This document shows, in pieces, positions 36,267 to 44,461 of a stretch of DNA of 64,000 bases. Source of the DNA: 20CM-2-65-7 sp963830455 (GTDB lineage Bacteria; Gemmatimonadota; Gemmatimonadetes; Gemmatimonadales; GWC2-71-9). The stretch covers positions 558,001 through 622,000 of the forward strand of contig CAWHMT010000002.1 of assembly GCA_963830455.1 (NCBI GenBank), written 5' to 3'. The notes below the pieces were generated by a model. That model had not been told where the DNA came from. It did not search any database and saw nothing but the letters and a program-made list of their open reading frames with translations. The position numbers and the translations under genes are program-made. Numbering within the stretch: the stretch's first letter is position 1; every line of letters begins with the position of its first letter.

Positions 36267-37601
36267 ATGAAGAACCCCACCTGGTCACGCCGTGAATTCC
36301 TCGAAACGAGCGCCGCAGCCGCTGGCATCTCGCTTGCCACCAACCCCTTCAGATTTCGCTCCGTCGCCCCAAGCGACACGGTTCGCTTCGGGATGGTGGG
36401 CGTGGGCATGCAAGGCAACGGCTTGCTGGGCACATCCATCCAGCTGCCCGGGGTCACATGCGCAGCGGCCGCGGACCTGTATGACGGCCGGCATACCCTC
36501 GCCAAAGAGATCGCCGGAGCGAACCTTCCTACGACGCGCGAATATCGTCGCCTGCTCGACGACAAGAACATCGACTGCATCGTCGCCGCGGTGCCCGATC
36601 ACTGGCACAAGCGCATGGTCGTGGAAGCGGTCAGCGCTGGGAAGGACATCTACATCGAGAAGCCGATGTCTCACACCCCCGCGGACGGCGTGGCGATGGT
36701 GGACGCCGTAAGAAAGAGCGGGCGGATCCTGCAGGTCGGCTCGCAGCGCGTCAGCTCCGCGATCTGCGCGAAGGCCAAAGAAATGATCGCGCAGGGCATG
36801 CTGGGTGACCTGACACTCGTCGAAGGGTGGCTCGGCCGGAACGATCCGACGGGCGCGTGGGAGTATCCTCCGCCGCCCGATCTCTCCCCGCAGACGCTCG
36901 ACTGGGACACCTGGCAGAACGACGTGCCCAAGCGCCCGCTCGATGGAAACATCTTCGCGCGCTGGCGCTGCTGGAAGGAGTACGGTACCGGCGTCGCCGG
37001 CGACCTCCTCGTCCATCTGATCAGCGGCATGCAGTTCATGCTCGGTATCAACGAGCCTCCCAAGCAGGCGGCATCGGTCGGCGGCATCCGGCGTTGGAAG
37101 GACGGGCGCAACATGCCGGACGTGCACGCCACGATCTACTACTATGGCGCCGACAACCTGCCCGTTTATATGCGCCTCAATCTGGGCACCGAGATGCCGG
37201 AGCAGTACCGCATTCAGGGCTCGAAGGGAGTGCTCGAGGTGTCGGGCAGCACGCTCACGTTCACGCCGCAGGACGGCAAAGACAACTGGCCCAGCTACTA
37301 CACCGGCAGCTACCCGGGCAAGCTGCGCCAGGCGTACCTGGAGCAGTGGCATCGCGACCACGATCTCAAAGCCGGCGAACAGCCACCACTCCGCGAAGCG
37401 GTGACGTTCTCGACGCCCGACTTCGACGACACGGCCCCGCACCTGTGGAATTTCTTCGAGGCCGTGCGCTCGCGGAAACCGGTGGTGGAGGATGTCGTAT
37501 TCGGCCACAACGCCGCGCTGGCGTGTCACATGGCCAATGAAGCGTACTTCCGGCGCGCGGCCGTGACGTGGGACGAGGCGTCCAAGACGATTAAGGGCTA
37601 G
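36267..37601 (+). CDS. Gfo/Idh/MocA family oxidoreductase, Tat-exported
   Basis: 444 residues with a twin-arginine leader (SRREFLETSAAAAGIS). The Rossmann start VRFGMVGVGMQGNGLLG and the family motif YIEKPMSHTPADGVAMVDAV are clear, as is the C-terminal substrate domain with GVAGDLLVHLISGMQFML. Members with a Tat signal act on sugars or sugar derivatives outside the cytoplasm. It starts 70 nt after pheA and is not part of that operon by overlap. Substrate unknown. Confidence 0.9.
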   Translation: MKNPTWSRREFLETSAAAAGISLATNPFRFRSVAPSDTVRFGMVGVGMQGNGLLGTSIQLPGVTCAAAADLYDGRHTLAKEIAGANLPTTREYRRLLDDKNIDCIVAAVPDHWHKRMVVEAVSAGKDIYIEKPMSHTPADGVAMVDAVRKSGRILQVGSQRVSSAICAKAKEMIAQGMLGDLTLVEGWLGRNDPTGAWEYPPPPDLSPQTLDWDTWQNDVPKRPLDGNIFARWRCWKEYGTGVAGDLLVHLISGMQFMLGINEPPKQAASVGGIRRWKDGRNMPDVHATIYYYGADNLPVYMRLNLGTEMPEQYRIQGSKGVLEVSGSTLTFTPQDGKDNWPSYYTGSYPGKLRQAYLEQWHRDHDLKAGEQPPLREAVTFSTPDFDDTAPHLWNFFEAVRSRKPVVEDVVFGHNAALACHMANEAYFRRAAVTWDEASKTIKG

Positions 37602-37620
37602 GGCTAGGGCGGGACTGGGG

Positions 37621-39225
37621 TCACGCGTCGCCGGTGAGCGTGACCTTGAACCCCTTGGCTTTGAGGCTGGCCGAGAGGCCGGCCTTCTCGACCGACTTCA
37701 TGTACGCCTCATCGGGCTCGATCTGCTTCTTCTCCACGAGCTCGAGCAGCGCGTCGTTCAGCGTGTTCATGCCCAGCTTCCGGCTGGTCTGAATGATCGA
37801 CGGAATCTGAAATGTCTTGCCCTCCCGAATGAGGTTCGAAATCGCCGGGGTCGTGAGCAGGATCTCGCGCGCCGCCACGCGCCCGCCGCCGATTTTCTTG
37901 CACAAGGTCTGCGAGATCACGCCCTTGAGCGATTCCGAGAGCATCACGCGGATCTGCGCCTGCCGGTCGGCAGGGAACTGATCGATGATGCGGTCGACGG
38001 TGGATGCCGCGGTTGTGGTGTGCAGGGTGCCGAACACGAGGTGGCCCGTTTCCGCGGTTTCGATCGCGATGGCGATGGTCTCGAGGTCGCGCATCTCGCC
38101 GACCAGCACGATGTCGGGATCCTCGCGCAGCGCGGCGCGCAAGGCGGTCTTGAAGCTCTCGGTGTGGACGTGCACCTGCCGCTGGGTGATCAGGCACTTC
38201 TTGTTTTCGTGAACGAACTCGATCGGGTCCTCGATCGTGATGATGTGATCGGACCTCTTTCGATTGATGAAGTCGATCAAGGCGCACAGCGTCGTCGACT
38301 TTCCCGAGCCCGTGGGCCCCGTGATCAACACGAGCCCCTTCGTGAGGTAGCAGAGACGCTGCACCTCCTCGCTGAGCCCCATCTCTTCGACCGTGACGAC
38401 CCTGGCGGGAATCACCCGGAACACCGCCACGGGCCCTTTGCGGTCGCGAGCCGCGTTCACGCGGAAGCGGGCCAGCCCGGAAATCTCGTAGGCAAAGTCC
38501 GTATCCCCCGATTCCTTCCATTGGCCGCGGTTGCGCTCCGGCATGATCGAGAGGATGAGCAGCTCGAGATCGTTGACGCTGAGGGGAGTGCCGGCCTGGC
38601 GCTTGATCTCCCCGTGGGTCCGGAGCAGGGGAGGCTCGCCCACGCGCAGGTGCAGGTCCGAGCTCTTCGATTCGACCAGGATCCGCAGGAGCTGGCCGAG
38701 CCGTTGCTCGGCCCCCTTGTACTGCGCGGTCGCGAATTCGCCCGGCAGGGCCGCGCCGGCCGGCGCTTCCACCATCGGGGCGGCGGCGATCACGGACGCG
38801 CGCGGCGGCGGCGGTGGCGGCGGCGCGGGCTTCGGCGTAGTGGGCGTCACGGCGACGGGAGCACGCTTCGCGGTGGTCTCGGGGGGGGGCGGGGGGGGCG
38901 CGGCGTGATCCTGCGATGCCCGTCGCACGGCCGAAATCACCGCGGTCAACCGACCCGCCTCCGGCACAATCCGGACCCGCACGAGTCCCTTGCTGGCCGC
39001 ATAGTCGAACTCGGTCTCGGATTGGTGGTCGATCTTGTCCGCCGCTTCGGGCGGCGCGACTTCGACCATCAGGGCGTAGATGTGTTGATCGGTGAGCGGC
39101 TGTTTCGAGACTTTGCGCGGCCTGCCGTCTTTCACGAGCGTGACCGGCTCGTCGGGCAGCAAGTACAGCTGGTCGGCCTGCTCGCGCAGCATCACGTCGA
39201 CAAACGCATCGAGCCGAGACGGCAT
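37621..39225 (-). CDS. PilT-like type IV pilus retraction ATPase with an extra N-terminal domain
   Basis: 534 residues versus about 350 for normal PilT. The C-terminal 350 residues are canonical: LVESKSSDLHLRVGEPP, Walker A ITGPTGSGKSTTL, DPDIVLVGEMRD, GHLVFGTLHTTTAASTVDRI, and AISNLIREGKTFQIPS. In front is a second domain of about 105 residues (VDVMLREQADQLYLLPDEPV; ALMVEVAPPEAADKI) that resembles the PilT N-domain, joined by a Pro-rich linker of two poly-P blocks encoded by long C runs. It should power twitching-type pilus retraction. Two small genes lie upstream with 0-3 nt gaps. Confidence 0.88.
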   Translation of the reverse strand: MPSRLDAFVDVMLREQADQLYLLPDEPVTLVKDGRPRKVSKQPLTDQHIYALMVEVAPPEAADKIDHQSETEFDYAASKGLVRVRIVPEAGRLTAVISAVRRASQDHAAPPPPPPETTAKRAPVAVTPTTPKPAPPPPPPPRASVIAAAPMVEAPAGAALPGEFATAQYKGAEQRLGQLLRILVESKSSDLHLRVGEPPLLRTHGEIKRQAGTPLSVNDLELLILSIMPERNRGQWKESGDTDFAYEISGLARFRVNAARDRKGPVAVFRVIPARVVTVEEMGLSEEVQRLCYLTKGLVLITGPTGSGKSTTLCALIDFINRKRSDHIITIEDPIEFVHENKKCLITQRQVHVHTESFKTALRAALREDPDIVLVGEMRDLETIAIAIETAETGHLVFGTLHTTTAASTVDRIIDQFPADRQAQIRVMLSESLKGVISQTLCKKIGGGRVAAREILLTTPAISNLIREGKTFQIPSIIQTSRKLGMNTLNDALLELVEKKQIEPDEAYMKSVEKAGLSASLKAKGFKVTLTGDA

Positions 39226-39228
39226 GAA

Positions 39229-39693
39229 TCAGTCCTGGGGGCGCGCGTAGAGCACGTGGGCGCGGTTCACGATGTGCAGATGGTCGGCGGTGGCAATCAC
39301 GAAAAACGGCTCAACCGCATTGAGGTAATCCAGGATGCGCGAGTGGTGCTCAGGCAGCTCGAGTGTTGCCGAGCCGCTCAGCTCGGAGCCGTCGGCCAGG
39401 GTGAGCACCAGCCTCCCCTGTTTGGCTGCCGACAATCGGACGGAATCGGCCGGCGGCGGGAGAACGGTCAGGGTGACGGTGCGCGACTTGGCCACGAGCA
39501 ACACCGTCGCGCCCGCGGCGCGTGGCCGGAACGGGAAGAACCCTTCGGCGCGATTGAGCATGTCGAGCGGCGTTTCGGGCCCCGCGTGCTGAGGCACGCG
39601 CTCCATCACGTAGACCTCGCCGTCGAGCGGCTGGCCCCCAGTCAGGCGCAGCGTCGCGGGCACCGCGACGCGGGGGATCGAGAATCCCGACAC
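39229..39693 (-). CDS. Unknown protein encoded next to the PilT-like ATPase
   Basis: 154 residues from a GTG; beta-rich with no signal or TM segment (VPATLRLTGGQPLDGEVYVM; FFPFRPRAAGATVLLVAKS; IVNRAHVLYARPQ). It starts three bases before... the PilT-like gene follows its stop by 3 nt, and the small secreted-protein gene upstream ends directly at its start, so the three genes form a tight operon. The strand pattern might suit a PilZ-like or regulatory beta-barrel, but no signature is present. Confidence 0.6.
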   Translation of the reverse strand: MSGFSIPRVAVPATLRLTGGQPLDGEVYVMERVPQHAGPETPLDMLNRAEGFFPFRPRAAGATVLLVAKSRTVTLTVLPPPADSVRLSAAKQGRLVLTLADGSELSGSATLELPEHHSRILDYLNAVEPFFVIATADHLHIVNRAHVLYARPQD

Positions 39694-39966
39694 CTAGCCT
39701 CGAGTCCGGCATTGCACGGAGACCGGGACGCGATTGTCGCAGGCGATCGACTCGTTCATCCCGCTGGTGATGGGACCGCAGGCGGTGCTGTGCGCGGTTT
39801 GGGTCGCTTCGGCGGCCGTACTCCCCGCCCCGGTCGCGCAGTTGGAGCGGCCCTGGAATTCCATGCAGACGGTGCATTCCTCGTTCGCGCTGGCGGTCGA
39901 CATATAGAAGAAGAGCGCGATGATGAGTGCCAGAACCGCCAGCGTGATCACGGTCGACCGCTTCAT
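39694..39966 (-). CDS. Small Cys-containing secreted protein
   Basis: 90 residues from MKRSTVITLAVLALIIALFF, a signal peptide or N-terminal anchor. The remainder has seven cysteines (ECTVCMEFQGRSNCATG; TACGPITSG; ACDNR; VQCRTRG), which suggests disulfides in the periplasm. It is first in the operon with the unknown 154-aa protein and the PilT-like ATPase. The CTA at 39694-39696 is its stop, directly adjacent to the next start. Confidence 0.6.
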   Translation of the reverse strand: MKRSTVITLAVLALIIALFFYMSTASANEECTVCMEFQGRSNCATGAGSTAAEATQTAHSTACGPITSGMNESIACDNRVPVSVQCRTRG

Positions 39967-40049
39967 ACACCTCTCGGGTGTGGGGAGCGAACAAGGTGGT
40001 GTAGAGCACGAATTCGCGCCAGAGGCGCGCGTCACTTAACGTGTAGGGA

Positions 40050-40685
40050 ATGACTGGCATTCTGCAGATCATGATGGTGGGATTCGCCGTGCTCGCTGTG
40101 ATCCTGCTCATCCCCGCCGTGTCGGCGTGGCGCGGACGCCACCGCATCAGCGCGACGATCGGGTTCTTCACGGCTGCCTTGTGTGGGTCGTTTGCGGCCC
40201 TGAGCGGCGCGGTCACGGTGGGCATCCGTGGCTACCGCGCATTTACGCAGGAGGTGGTGGCGGCGACGATCACAACCGAGCCGCTCGGCCCGCAGCGCTT
40301 GCGGGCGACCGTGACGCTACCGGACAACAGCCTGCACATGTTCGATCTCGCCGGCGACCAGGTCTACGTGGACGCGCACGTCTTGAAGTGGCGGCCGATC
40401 GGCACGCTGCTCGGGCTCGAAACGGCCTACGAGCTGGACCGGATCGCGGGCCGCTACCAGGCGCTCGCCGACGAACAGACCCGCGAGCGCACGGTGTATT
40501 CGCTCGCGACCCGGAAACCATTCGACGCCTTCGACCTGGCGCGGCGCTATTGGGTGCTGCGTCCGTTCGTCGACGCGGAGTACGGCTCGGCGACGTTCAT
40601 CGGCGCAACGGCGCGCGGCGGCGGTACCTACGAGGTTCGTGTCTCGACCACGGGACTCCTGGTACGGCCCGCTGCGACTAGGTAA
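40050..40685 (+). CDS. Membrane protein of unknown function with two N-terminal TM helices
   Basis: 211 residues. Two hydrophobic segments lie at the N-terminus (IMMVGFAVLAVILLIPAVSA; IGFFTAALCGSFAALSGAVTV), followed by a soluble C-terminal domain of about 150 residues with beta character (LRATVTLPDNSLHMFDLAGD; YGSATFIGATARGGGTYEV). It ends 10 nt before the ABC exporter, so the two may be cotranscribed and functionally linked. No domain name can be given. Confidence 0.65.
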   Translation: MTGILQIMMVGFAVLAVILLIPAVSAWRGRHRISATIGFFTAALCGSFAALSGAVTVGIRGYRAFTQEVVAATITTEPLGPQRLRATVTLPDNSLHMFDLAGDQVYVDAHVLKWRPIGTLLGLETAYELDRIAGRYQALADEQTRERTVYSLATRKPFDAFDLARRYWVLRPFVDAEYGSATFIGATARGGGTYEVRVSTTGLLVRPAATR

Positions 40686-40695
40686 GCTTCTCGCC

Positions 40696-42543
40696 GTGGC
40701 GGACAAGAAACCAAAACCGAATTACTCCAACGCCTGGCGTGAAGCGCGCCAGCTCATCTGGCAGCACCGCAGACGCCTGCTGCTCGGCCTCGGGCTCATG
40801 CTGGTCAACCGGCTGGCGGGGCTCGTGTTACCGACTTCGTCGAAGTACCTGATCGACCACGTCATCGGCGAGCGGCGGGTGGAGCTGCTGGCCACGATCG
40901 CCCTCGCCGCCGGCGCGGCCACGTTGATCCAGGCTGTCACGTCATTCGGCCTGTCGCAAATCCTTGGCGTCGCCGCCCAGCGTGCCATCACCGAAATGCG
41001 TAAGTCGGTGCAGGCGTTCGTCCTGCGCCTGCCCATCGGCTACTTCGATTCGACCAAGACCGGCATCCTGATCTCGCGCATCATGACCGATGCCGAGGGC
41101 ATCCGGAACCTCGTCGGTACGGGGTTGGTCCAGCTGGTGGGTGGGCTCGTCACGGCCAGCATCGCGTTGGGGGTGCTGTTCTGGCTCAACTGGCAGCTCA
41201 CCGCGGTCTCCATCCTGATCCTCGGGCTGTTCGGTGGCGGGATGGCGTTCGCGTTTGCCAAGCTCCGGCCGCTGTTTCGCGAGCGCGGCAAGCTCAATGC
41301 GGACGTCACGGGGCGCCTGGGTGAAACGCTGGGCGGGATCCGGATCGTGAAGGCCTATCGATCTGAACGGAGTGAGCGCCTCGTGTTCGCGCGTGGGGCC
41401 CACGGTTTGTTTCGCAACGTGGCGACGACGATGACCGGCGTCTCCGGCCTGGGTGCGTTCGCCCAGCTCGTGATTGGCTCCATCGGCGTGCTGATGATCC
41501 TGGTTGGGGGACGGGCGATCCTGGCCGGGTCGATGACGCTCGGTGACTTCGTGATGTACATCTTCTTCGTCGGGCTCGTCGCCGCCCCGCTGATCGGCAT
41601 CGCGTCGATCGGCACGCAGATCACCGAGGCGTTTGCCGGCCTTGACCGGATCCACGAGCTCCGGCGCATGACGACCGAGGACGCTGAGGACGCCGAGAAG
41701 GCGCCGCTGCCATCCGTGCGCGGCGACGTTGCGTTCGAACACGTGACGTTCGCGTACAAGCCCGGTGTGCCGGTCCTCAAGGATGTCTCCTTCCATGCGC
41801 GCGCCGGCTCCACCACCGCGCTCGTCGGGTCCTCGGGATCGGGGAAAAGCACCTTGATCGGATTGGTGCTCGCGTTCAACCGGCCCGACCCGGGGGGGGG
41901 CCGCGTGCTGGTCGACGGTCGCGATCTGGCCTCGGTGCCGCTCGCCGACTATCGCACCCACCTCGGCGTAGTGCTGCAGGACAATTTCCTGTTCGACGGG
42001 ACCGTCGCCGACAACATCGCGTTCGCGCGCCCGCACGCGACGCGCGCGGAGATCGTGGCGGTGGCGCGGATCGCGCACGCCGATGAATTCGTCGAGCAAT
42101 TCGAGGAGAAGTACGACACCGTCGTGGGTGAGCGAGGGGTCAAGCTGTCGGGCGGGCAGCGCCAGCGCATCTCGATTGCGCGCGCGATTCTGGCCGATCC
42201 GCGCATTCTCGTGCTCGACGAAGCGACGTCGAGTCTCGATTCGGAGAGCGAGGCCAAGATTCAGGACGGGCTGCGGGCGCTGCGGCGCGGCCGCACCACG
42301 TTCGTGATCGCGCACCGGTTATCCACGATTCGCAGCGCCGATCAGATCCTGGTGCTGGAGGGGGGGCAGATTGTCGAGCGGGGAACCCACGAAGAGTTGC
42401 TCGTCGCGAACGGCAGGTACAAACAGCTCTATGACAAGCAGTACCATTTCGAGCGAGATCGGTTCGTCAATCCGGGGGAAGACTTTACGCCGGAGCCGGA
42501 GCAGGTGACGGTGCCGCCGGTTGCCCCGCCGGGCAGACTCTAA
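40696..42543 (+). CDS. MsbA-type ABC exporter (TM and ATPase domains in one chain)
   Basis: 615 residues from the GTG giving VADKKPKPNYSNAWREA; the longer frame upstream lies inside the previous gene. Six TM helices cover about residues 25-310 (LLLGLGLMLVNRLAGLVL; GGLVTASIALGVLFWL; FVMYIFFVGLVAAPLIGI). The ATPase domain has ALVGSSGSGKSTLIG, signature LSGGQRQRISIARAIL, Walker B ILVLDEATSSLDSES and VIAHRLSTI. Probable lipid or drug exporter working as a homodimer. The C-terminal tail is Pro-rich. Confidence 0.93.
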   Translation: MADKKPKPNYSNAWREARQLIWQHRRRLLLGLGLMLVNRLAGLVLPTSSKYLIDHVIGERRVELLATIALAAGAATLIQAVTSFGLSQILGVAAQRAITEMRKSVQAFVLRLPIGYFDSTKTGILISRIMTDAEGIRNLVGTGLVQLVGGLVTASIALGVLFWLNWQLTAVSILILGLFGGGMAFAFAKLRPLFRERGKLNADVTGRLGETLGGIRIVKAYRSERSERLVFARGAHGLFRNVATTMTGVSGLGAFAQLVIGSIGVLMILVGGRAILAGSMTLGDFVMYIFFVGLVAAPLIGIASIGTQITEAFAGLDRIHELRRMTTEDAEDAEKAPLPSVRGDVAFEHVTFAYKPGVPVLKDVSFHARAGSTTALVGSSGSGKSTLIGLVLAFNRPDPGGGRVLVDGRDLASVPLADYRTHLGVVLQDNFLFDGTVADNIAFARPHATRAEIVAVARIAHADEFVEQFEEKYDTVVGERGVKLSGGQRQRISIARAILADPRILVLDEATSSLDSESEAKIQDGLRALRRGRTTFVIAHRLSTIRSADQILVLEGGQIVERGTHEELLVANGRYKQLYDKQYHFERDRFVNPGEDFTPEPEQVTVPPVAPPGRL

Positions 42544-42622
42544 GCTTCAAGTCGCCGGTCGCAAGGTCCAAGACAAGTGTAAGACGCCAAGTTGCAAGTG
42601 GTTTCAAGCTTCAAGTGTGAGT
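42543..42622. repeat. Left inverted-repeat arm framing the second four-helix-bundle gene
   Basis: The segment consists of CAAGT/GCAAG-type words. Its core AAGACGCCAAGTTGCAA (42581-42597) is a perfect 17-base inverted match to 43077-43093, continued by GTGGT with one gap and by weaker matches on both sides. It starts right at the stop codon of the ABC exporter gene. Confidence 0.7.
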
Positions 42623-42691
42623 GCGAGGAAAAGCCATACAACGCGTGAATCGGATGCCGGCGAACACCCCATTCGTCGGCATTCTCGTCTT

Positions 42692-43057
42692 ATGGGTCAC
42701 TTCAAGAACCTCAAGGCCTGGGAACACGCGCGAGCGTTGGCCGTCATTTCGAAGCCGCTGATCGATCGCCTTCCACCGACAGAACGGAGCGGGCTTGCTG
42801 ACCAATGGCGAAGAGCCGCGTCCAGCGTCGTTCTCAACATTGCCGAGGGAGCCAGTCGTCGCGGTGCGAAGGACTTTCGTCGGTATCTCGACACCGCTCG
42901 TGCGTCGCTCGACGAGATCGAGGCGATCATCGATCTCGCGGTCGGACTCGACTATCTGCGGCGGGAAGACGTTGCGAAGGTGACGGCAGTGCGCGATGAA
43001 TGCGCACGGACGGTGTTTGGGCTGATCAGGAAGTTGGGAATCCCCGTTAACTCATAG
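42692..43057 (+). CDS. Four-helix-bundle protein (IVS/S23 family), second copy
   Basis: 121 residues from MGHFKNLKAWEHARALAVIS, the usual family start. Motifs: LADQWRRAASSVVLNIAEGA, SRRGAKDFRRYLDTARASLD, EIEAIIDLAVGL. It is homologous to the protein at 25448-25852 (shared RRAA-S-NI-EG-S and FRR-LD blocks) but clearly diverged from it. Related proteins occur in 23S rRNA intervening sequences and, in fold, as Avd of retroelements. The gene stands alone inside inverted repeats; no reverse transcriptase is in the window. Confidence 0.88.
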   Translation: MGHFKNLKAWEHARALAVISKPLIDRLPPTERSGLADQWRRAASSVVLNIAEGASRRGAKDFRRYLDTARASLDEIEAIIDLAVGLDYLRREDVAKVTAVRDECARTVFGLIRKLGIPVNS

Positions 43058-43135
43058 CTTGCCACTTGTGACCACTTTGCAACTTGGCGTCTTGCAACTG
43101 TACTTCGCGCTTGTCACTTATCACTTGCGACTGGG
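43058..43135. repeat. Right inverted-repeat arm framing the second four-helix-bundle gene
   Basis: It starts right after the stop codon and is made of CACTTG/CTTGC words. The core TTGCAACTTGGCGTCTT (43077-43093) is the exact reverse complement of 42581-42597. It ends just before the preA stop region. No target-site duplication is evident outside the arms. Confidence 0.7.
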
Positions 43136-44431
43136 AGCCCACGCCGCCGTATGGAACTGCGAAGAGCGCGGCGCCAGCTTGCCTTTCCCCGCGGCGTAGT
43201 TCTTCCAACTGACAGCCGGGAAATCATTCGGCACTTCCCTCATCGTAATGCATCCCTGCACCGGGCACACCGCCGCGCACAGATTGCACCCCACGCACGC
43301 CTCCTCGATGATCTCGACGACCGGTCCTCCATTGTCGCGCGGCAGCCTCCGAATCGCCTGATGCGCGCCATCTTCGCACGCCGTCCAGCACAGCTCGCAC
43401 TTGATGCATGTGTCCTGATCGATATGCGCGAGCACATGATAGTTGAGATCGAGCTCCTCCCACTTCGTCACGCGCGGCAGCGCCCGGCCGCGAATATCGG
43501 CTAACGAGCGGAAACCCCGCTCGTCCATCCAGTTCGACAACCCATCAATCAGATCTTCGACGATCCGGAAGCCGTAGTGCATCACCGCGGTGCAGACTTG
43601 CAGCGAGCCCGCGCCGAGCGCGATGAATTCGGCGGCGTCGCGCCAGCTCGCGATCCCCCCGATCCCGCTGATCGGGATCTTCACGCTCGGATCGCCGGCG
43701 ACCGCTGAGACCAGATGCAGTGCGATCGGCTTGACCGCCGGTCCGCAGTAGCCGCCGTGGCTCGATTTGCCCGCGACCGAGGGCTGCGGCTCGAACGTCG
43801 CGAGGTCGATCCCCACGATCGAATTGATGGTGTTGATCAGGGAGAGCGCATCCGCGCCGCCTTTGACCGCCGCGCGCGCGATGTAGGTGATGTCGGTGAC
43901 GTTGGGCGTGAGCTTCACGATGACCGGAATCGTCGCCACTTCCTTCACCCACTCCACGATCTGGCAGGTGTAATCGGGCACCTGGCCGACCGCGCTGCCC
44001 ATGCCCCGCTCGCTCATCCCATGCGGGCAGCCGAAGTTCAGCTCGATCCCGTCGGCGCCCGTGTCCTCGGTCTGCTTGACGATCGCGTGCCAGGCTTCGC
44101 GCTTCGATTCCACCATCAGGGACGCTACACATGCGTGCTTTGGATAGTTGCGCTTGACCTCGGCAATCTCTTTGAGATTGTCGGCGATCGGCCGGTCGCT
44201 GATCAGCTCGATATTGTTGAACCCCATCATCCGATTCTGGCCGAGGTCCACCGACCCGTAGCGCGAGAACACGTTGATGATGGGCTCTCCGATCGTCTTC
44301 CAGACGGCGCCGCCCCAGCCCTGGTCGAATGCCTTGGCGACCTGGCCGTAGGTGTTCGTGGGTGGGCCGGATGCCAGCCAGAATGGATTCGGGCTTTGGA
44401 TGCCAGCAAAATCTGTTCGAAGATCAGCCAT
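43121..44431 (-). CDS. preA: NAD-dependent dihydropyrimidine dehydrogenase, subunit PreA
   Basis: 436 residues. The FMN barrel resembles dihydroorotate dehydrogenase (PFWLASGPPTNTYGQVAKAF; LNFGCPHGMSERGMGSAVGQ with the active-site Cys; KLTPNVTDITYIARAA). Two [4Fe-4S] ferredoxin motifs close the chain (CIKCELCWTACEDGA; CVGCNLCAAVCPVQGC). It reduces uracil and thymine to the dihydro form together with PreT. Last gene of the pyrimidine operon, 30 nt after preT. Confidence 0.95.
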   Translation of the reverse strand: MADLRTDFAGIQSPNPFWLASGPPTNTYGQVAKAFDQGWGGAVWKTIGEPIINVFSRYGSVDLGQNRMMGFNNIELISDRPIADNLKEIAEVKRNYPKHACVASLMVESKREAWHAIVKQTEDTGADGIELNFGCPHGMSERGMGSAVGQVPDYTCQIVEWVKEVATIPVIVKLTPNVTDITYIARAAVKGGADALSLINTINSIVGIDLATFEPQPSVAGKSSHGGYCGPAVKPIALHLVSAVAGDPSVKIPISGIGGIASWRDAAEFIALGAGSLQVCTAVMHYGFRIVEDLIDGLSNWMDERGFRSLADIRGRALPRVTKWEELDLNYHVLAHIDQDTCIKCELCWTACEDGAHQAIRRLPRDNGGPVVEIIEEACVGCNLCAAVCPVQGCITMREVPNDFPAVSWKNYAAGKGKLAPRSSQFHTAAWAPSRK

Positions 44432-44461
44432 GACCGCCTCCTACCTGCCCGTTACGACCCG

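Noticed and set aside
38020..40053. A 677-codon plus-strand frame across the PilT-like operon
   Set aside because: It is a shadow of the minus-strand ATPase and its two upstream genes; composition is non-protein-like and no motif is present.
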